Positions 31,579 through 32,390 of a stretch of DNA of 32,390 nt are shown piece after piece; the stretch's first letter is position 1, and every line of letters begins with the position of its first letter. The notes beneath the pieces are model-generated. The model saw only the letters and a list, made by a program, of their open reading frames with translations, did not search any database and was not told the origin of the DNA. The translations under genes were made by a program, and so were the position numbers. Origin of the DNA: an uncultured Solobacterium sp. (GTDB lineage Bacteria > Bacillota_I > Bacilli_A > Erysipelotrichales > Erysipelotrichaceae); assembly GCA_900546285.1 (NCBI GenBank), contig URCJ01000023.1, positions 1 through 32,390 on the forward strand, written 5' to 3'.

Positions 31579-32235
31579 CTAAATCATATATAAGTATATC
31601 GCAAGCCACTGTAAGACACTACCCGCAAGCACAAATACATGGAAAATTGAGTGCATATATTTAACTTTCTTACCTAACCAGTATAGAATAGCTCCTAATG
31701 AATATGAGATACCGCCTGCTAATATTAAATAAAAGGCATTTACTGATGCATTAGCAATCAATGGTCTTACAAAAAATAGCACACACCATCCTGATAATAA
31801 ATGACAGAATACTGATAGTTTTGAATATTTATCTACATCAATGGCGGTAAAGACGATACCTACAACATTTACCGCAAAGGCACATAGGAATAAGATCCAA
31901 CCATAGATACCCTTAACGCCTAATAAGGCAACTGCAGTAATACTACCAAGTACTAATAAATAAACATCACAGTGGTCGATAACTCTTAAGACCATCTTAC
32001 CTTTTAGTCTTGGAGATAGACCATGGTAGATACATGAAATGATATATGTAATAAACATAAAGGTTCCATATACTGCCAAAACCACAAAACATAATGCCGT
32101 ATTTTTATCATGAGCCGCTTTTACTATCATCATAACTAGGGCAACAATTGAAAAGATTGCACCTAGGCCATGGGTTATTGCGTTTGTGATTTCTTCACCT
32201 AATGTATAATTTGGAATTCTAATTTTCTTAGCCAT
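31579..32235 (-). CDS. Hemolysin III family (PAQR-like) membrane protein
   Basis: A 218-residue, seven-helix membrane protein of the YqfA/hemolysin III group. Motifs: EITNAITHGLGAIFSIVAL near the N-terminus, a Ser-His pair in SCIYHGLS, and the C-terminal MHSIFHVFVLAGSVLQW with two His, matching the metal-site residues of the PAQR superfamily. Despite the name, most bacterial members have no shown hemolytic role. GGGAGG precedes the ATG. It is likely co-transcribed with the aminopeptidase. Confidence 0.92.
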   Translation of the reverse strand: MAKKIRIPNYTLGEEITNAITHGLGAIFSIVALVMMIVKAAHDKNTALCFVVLAVYGTFMFITYIISCIYHGLSPRLKGKMVLRVIDHCDVYLLVLGSITAVALLGVKGIYGWILFLCAFAVNVVGIVFTAIDVDKYSKLSVFCHLLSGWCVLFFVRPLIANASVNAFYLILAGGISYSLGAILYWLGKKVKYMHSIFHVFVLAGSVLQWLAIYLYMI

Positions 32236-32295
32236 AAAATATAACCTCCCTACATTGAAATTGTATATGACAATTTAATGATATTTCTATCAAAA

Positions 32296-32335
32296 ACCCT
32301 TTTTGGTCAAATTTAGAGAAGTAACCAAAAAGGGT
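32296..32335 (-). terminator. Terminator of an upstream minus-strand gene
   Basis: ACCCTTTTTGGT and ACCAAAAAGGGT form a perfect 12-bp stem with a 16-base loop, followed by five T on the minus strand. It probably ends a gene beyond the window edge; attenuation of the hemolysin III-type gene is also possible. Confidence 0.75.
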
Positions 32336-32390
32336 CTAGTGCACAATTAATAATAAATTACAAGACTTTAAATTAATTGAAATTATGTTT

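Overview
The window is AT-rich and has the look of a low-GC, anaerobic, fermentative Firmicute. The gene content (diphosphate-dependent phosphofructokinase, mannose-family PTS, an rpmE-tdk-prfA-prmC block, a phoPR-pst cluster, an Rrf2 regulator with an amino-acid ABC transporter) fits Erysipelotrichia-like gut bacteria. That placement is inference from style and gene order. Nearly everything lies on the minus strand; the plus-strand exceptions are the riboflavin kinase-Lrp-aminotransferase operon, the tRNA, the candidate structured RNA and the Rrf2 gene.

Layout. (1) 61-948: a three-gene unit (membrane protein, Xre-type regulator, small zinc ribbon) behind a near-consensus promoter whose start site is covered by a perfect 20-bp palindrome. 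(2) 1020-2342: a small membrane protein, remnants of a Gx-transporter gene and a NusG-domain-II gene that appear joined by a deletion, and a TetR regulator. (3) 2399-10731: a phosphate regulon with a Na/Pi cotransporter, PhoR, PhoP, PhoU, PstB, PstA, PstC and PstS. Pho boxes (TTTACA-type hexamers at 11-bp period) stand before nptA, phoP and pstS. (4) 10773-12777: stand-alone riboflavin kinase, an Lrp/AsnC regulator and an aminotransferase, joined by ATGA overlaps. (5) 12778-14600: a candidate structured RNA with a clean three-way junction, a tRNA-Thr(GGT), and a TnpB-only IS605-type element with its omega RNA. The presumed guide segment resembles the antisense of the neighbouring tRNA anticodon arm. 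(6) 14636-19101: pfp, prmC, prfA, tdk and rpmE, with clear terminators and a hairpin leader on rpmE. (7) 19176-21457: an amino-acid ABC transporter with a consensus promoter overlapped by an Rrf2-type operator. (8) 21531-29747: a long sugar or polyol operon with a SorC regulator, mannose-type PTS IIA-IIB-IIC-IID, zinc dehydrogenase, class II aldolase, two imine-reductase-like proteins and an iron alcohol dehydrogenase. (9) 29877-32335: the Rrf2 regulator, carrying the same 29-bp operator as region 7, an M29 aminopeptidase and a hemolysin III-family membrane protein.

How they work together. Regions 7 and 9 form a small regulon: an Rrf2 (CymR/IscR-like) protein probably controls itself and an amino-acid, perhaps cystine, importer. 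Region 8 reads as uptake and phosphorylation of an unknown sugar or polyol, oxidation, aldol cleavage and aldehyde reduction. Its unexplained part is a pair of overlapping genes: a complete imine-reductase-like enzyme with Asp at the catalytic position, and a shortened paralogue without the dinucleotide-binding glycines and with Tyr there. The strongest candidates for something undescribed are this pair, the structured RNA at 12805-12960, and the TnpB guide/tRNA relationship.
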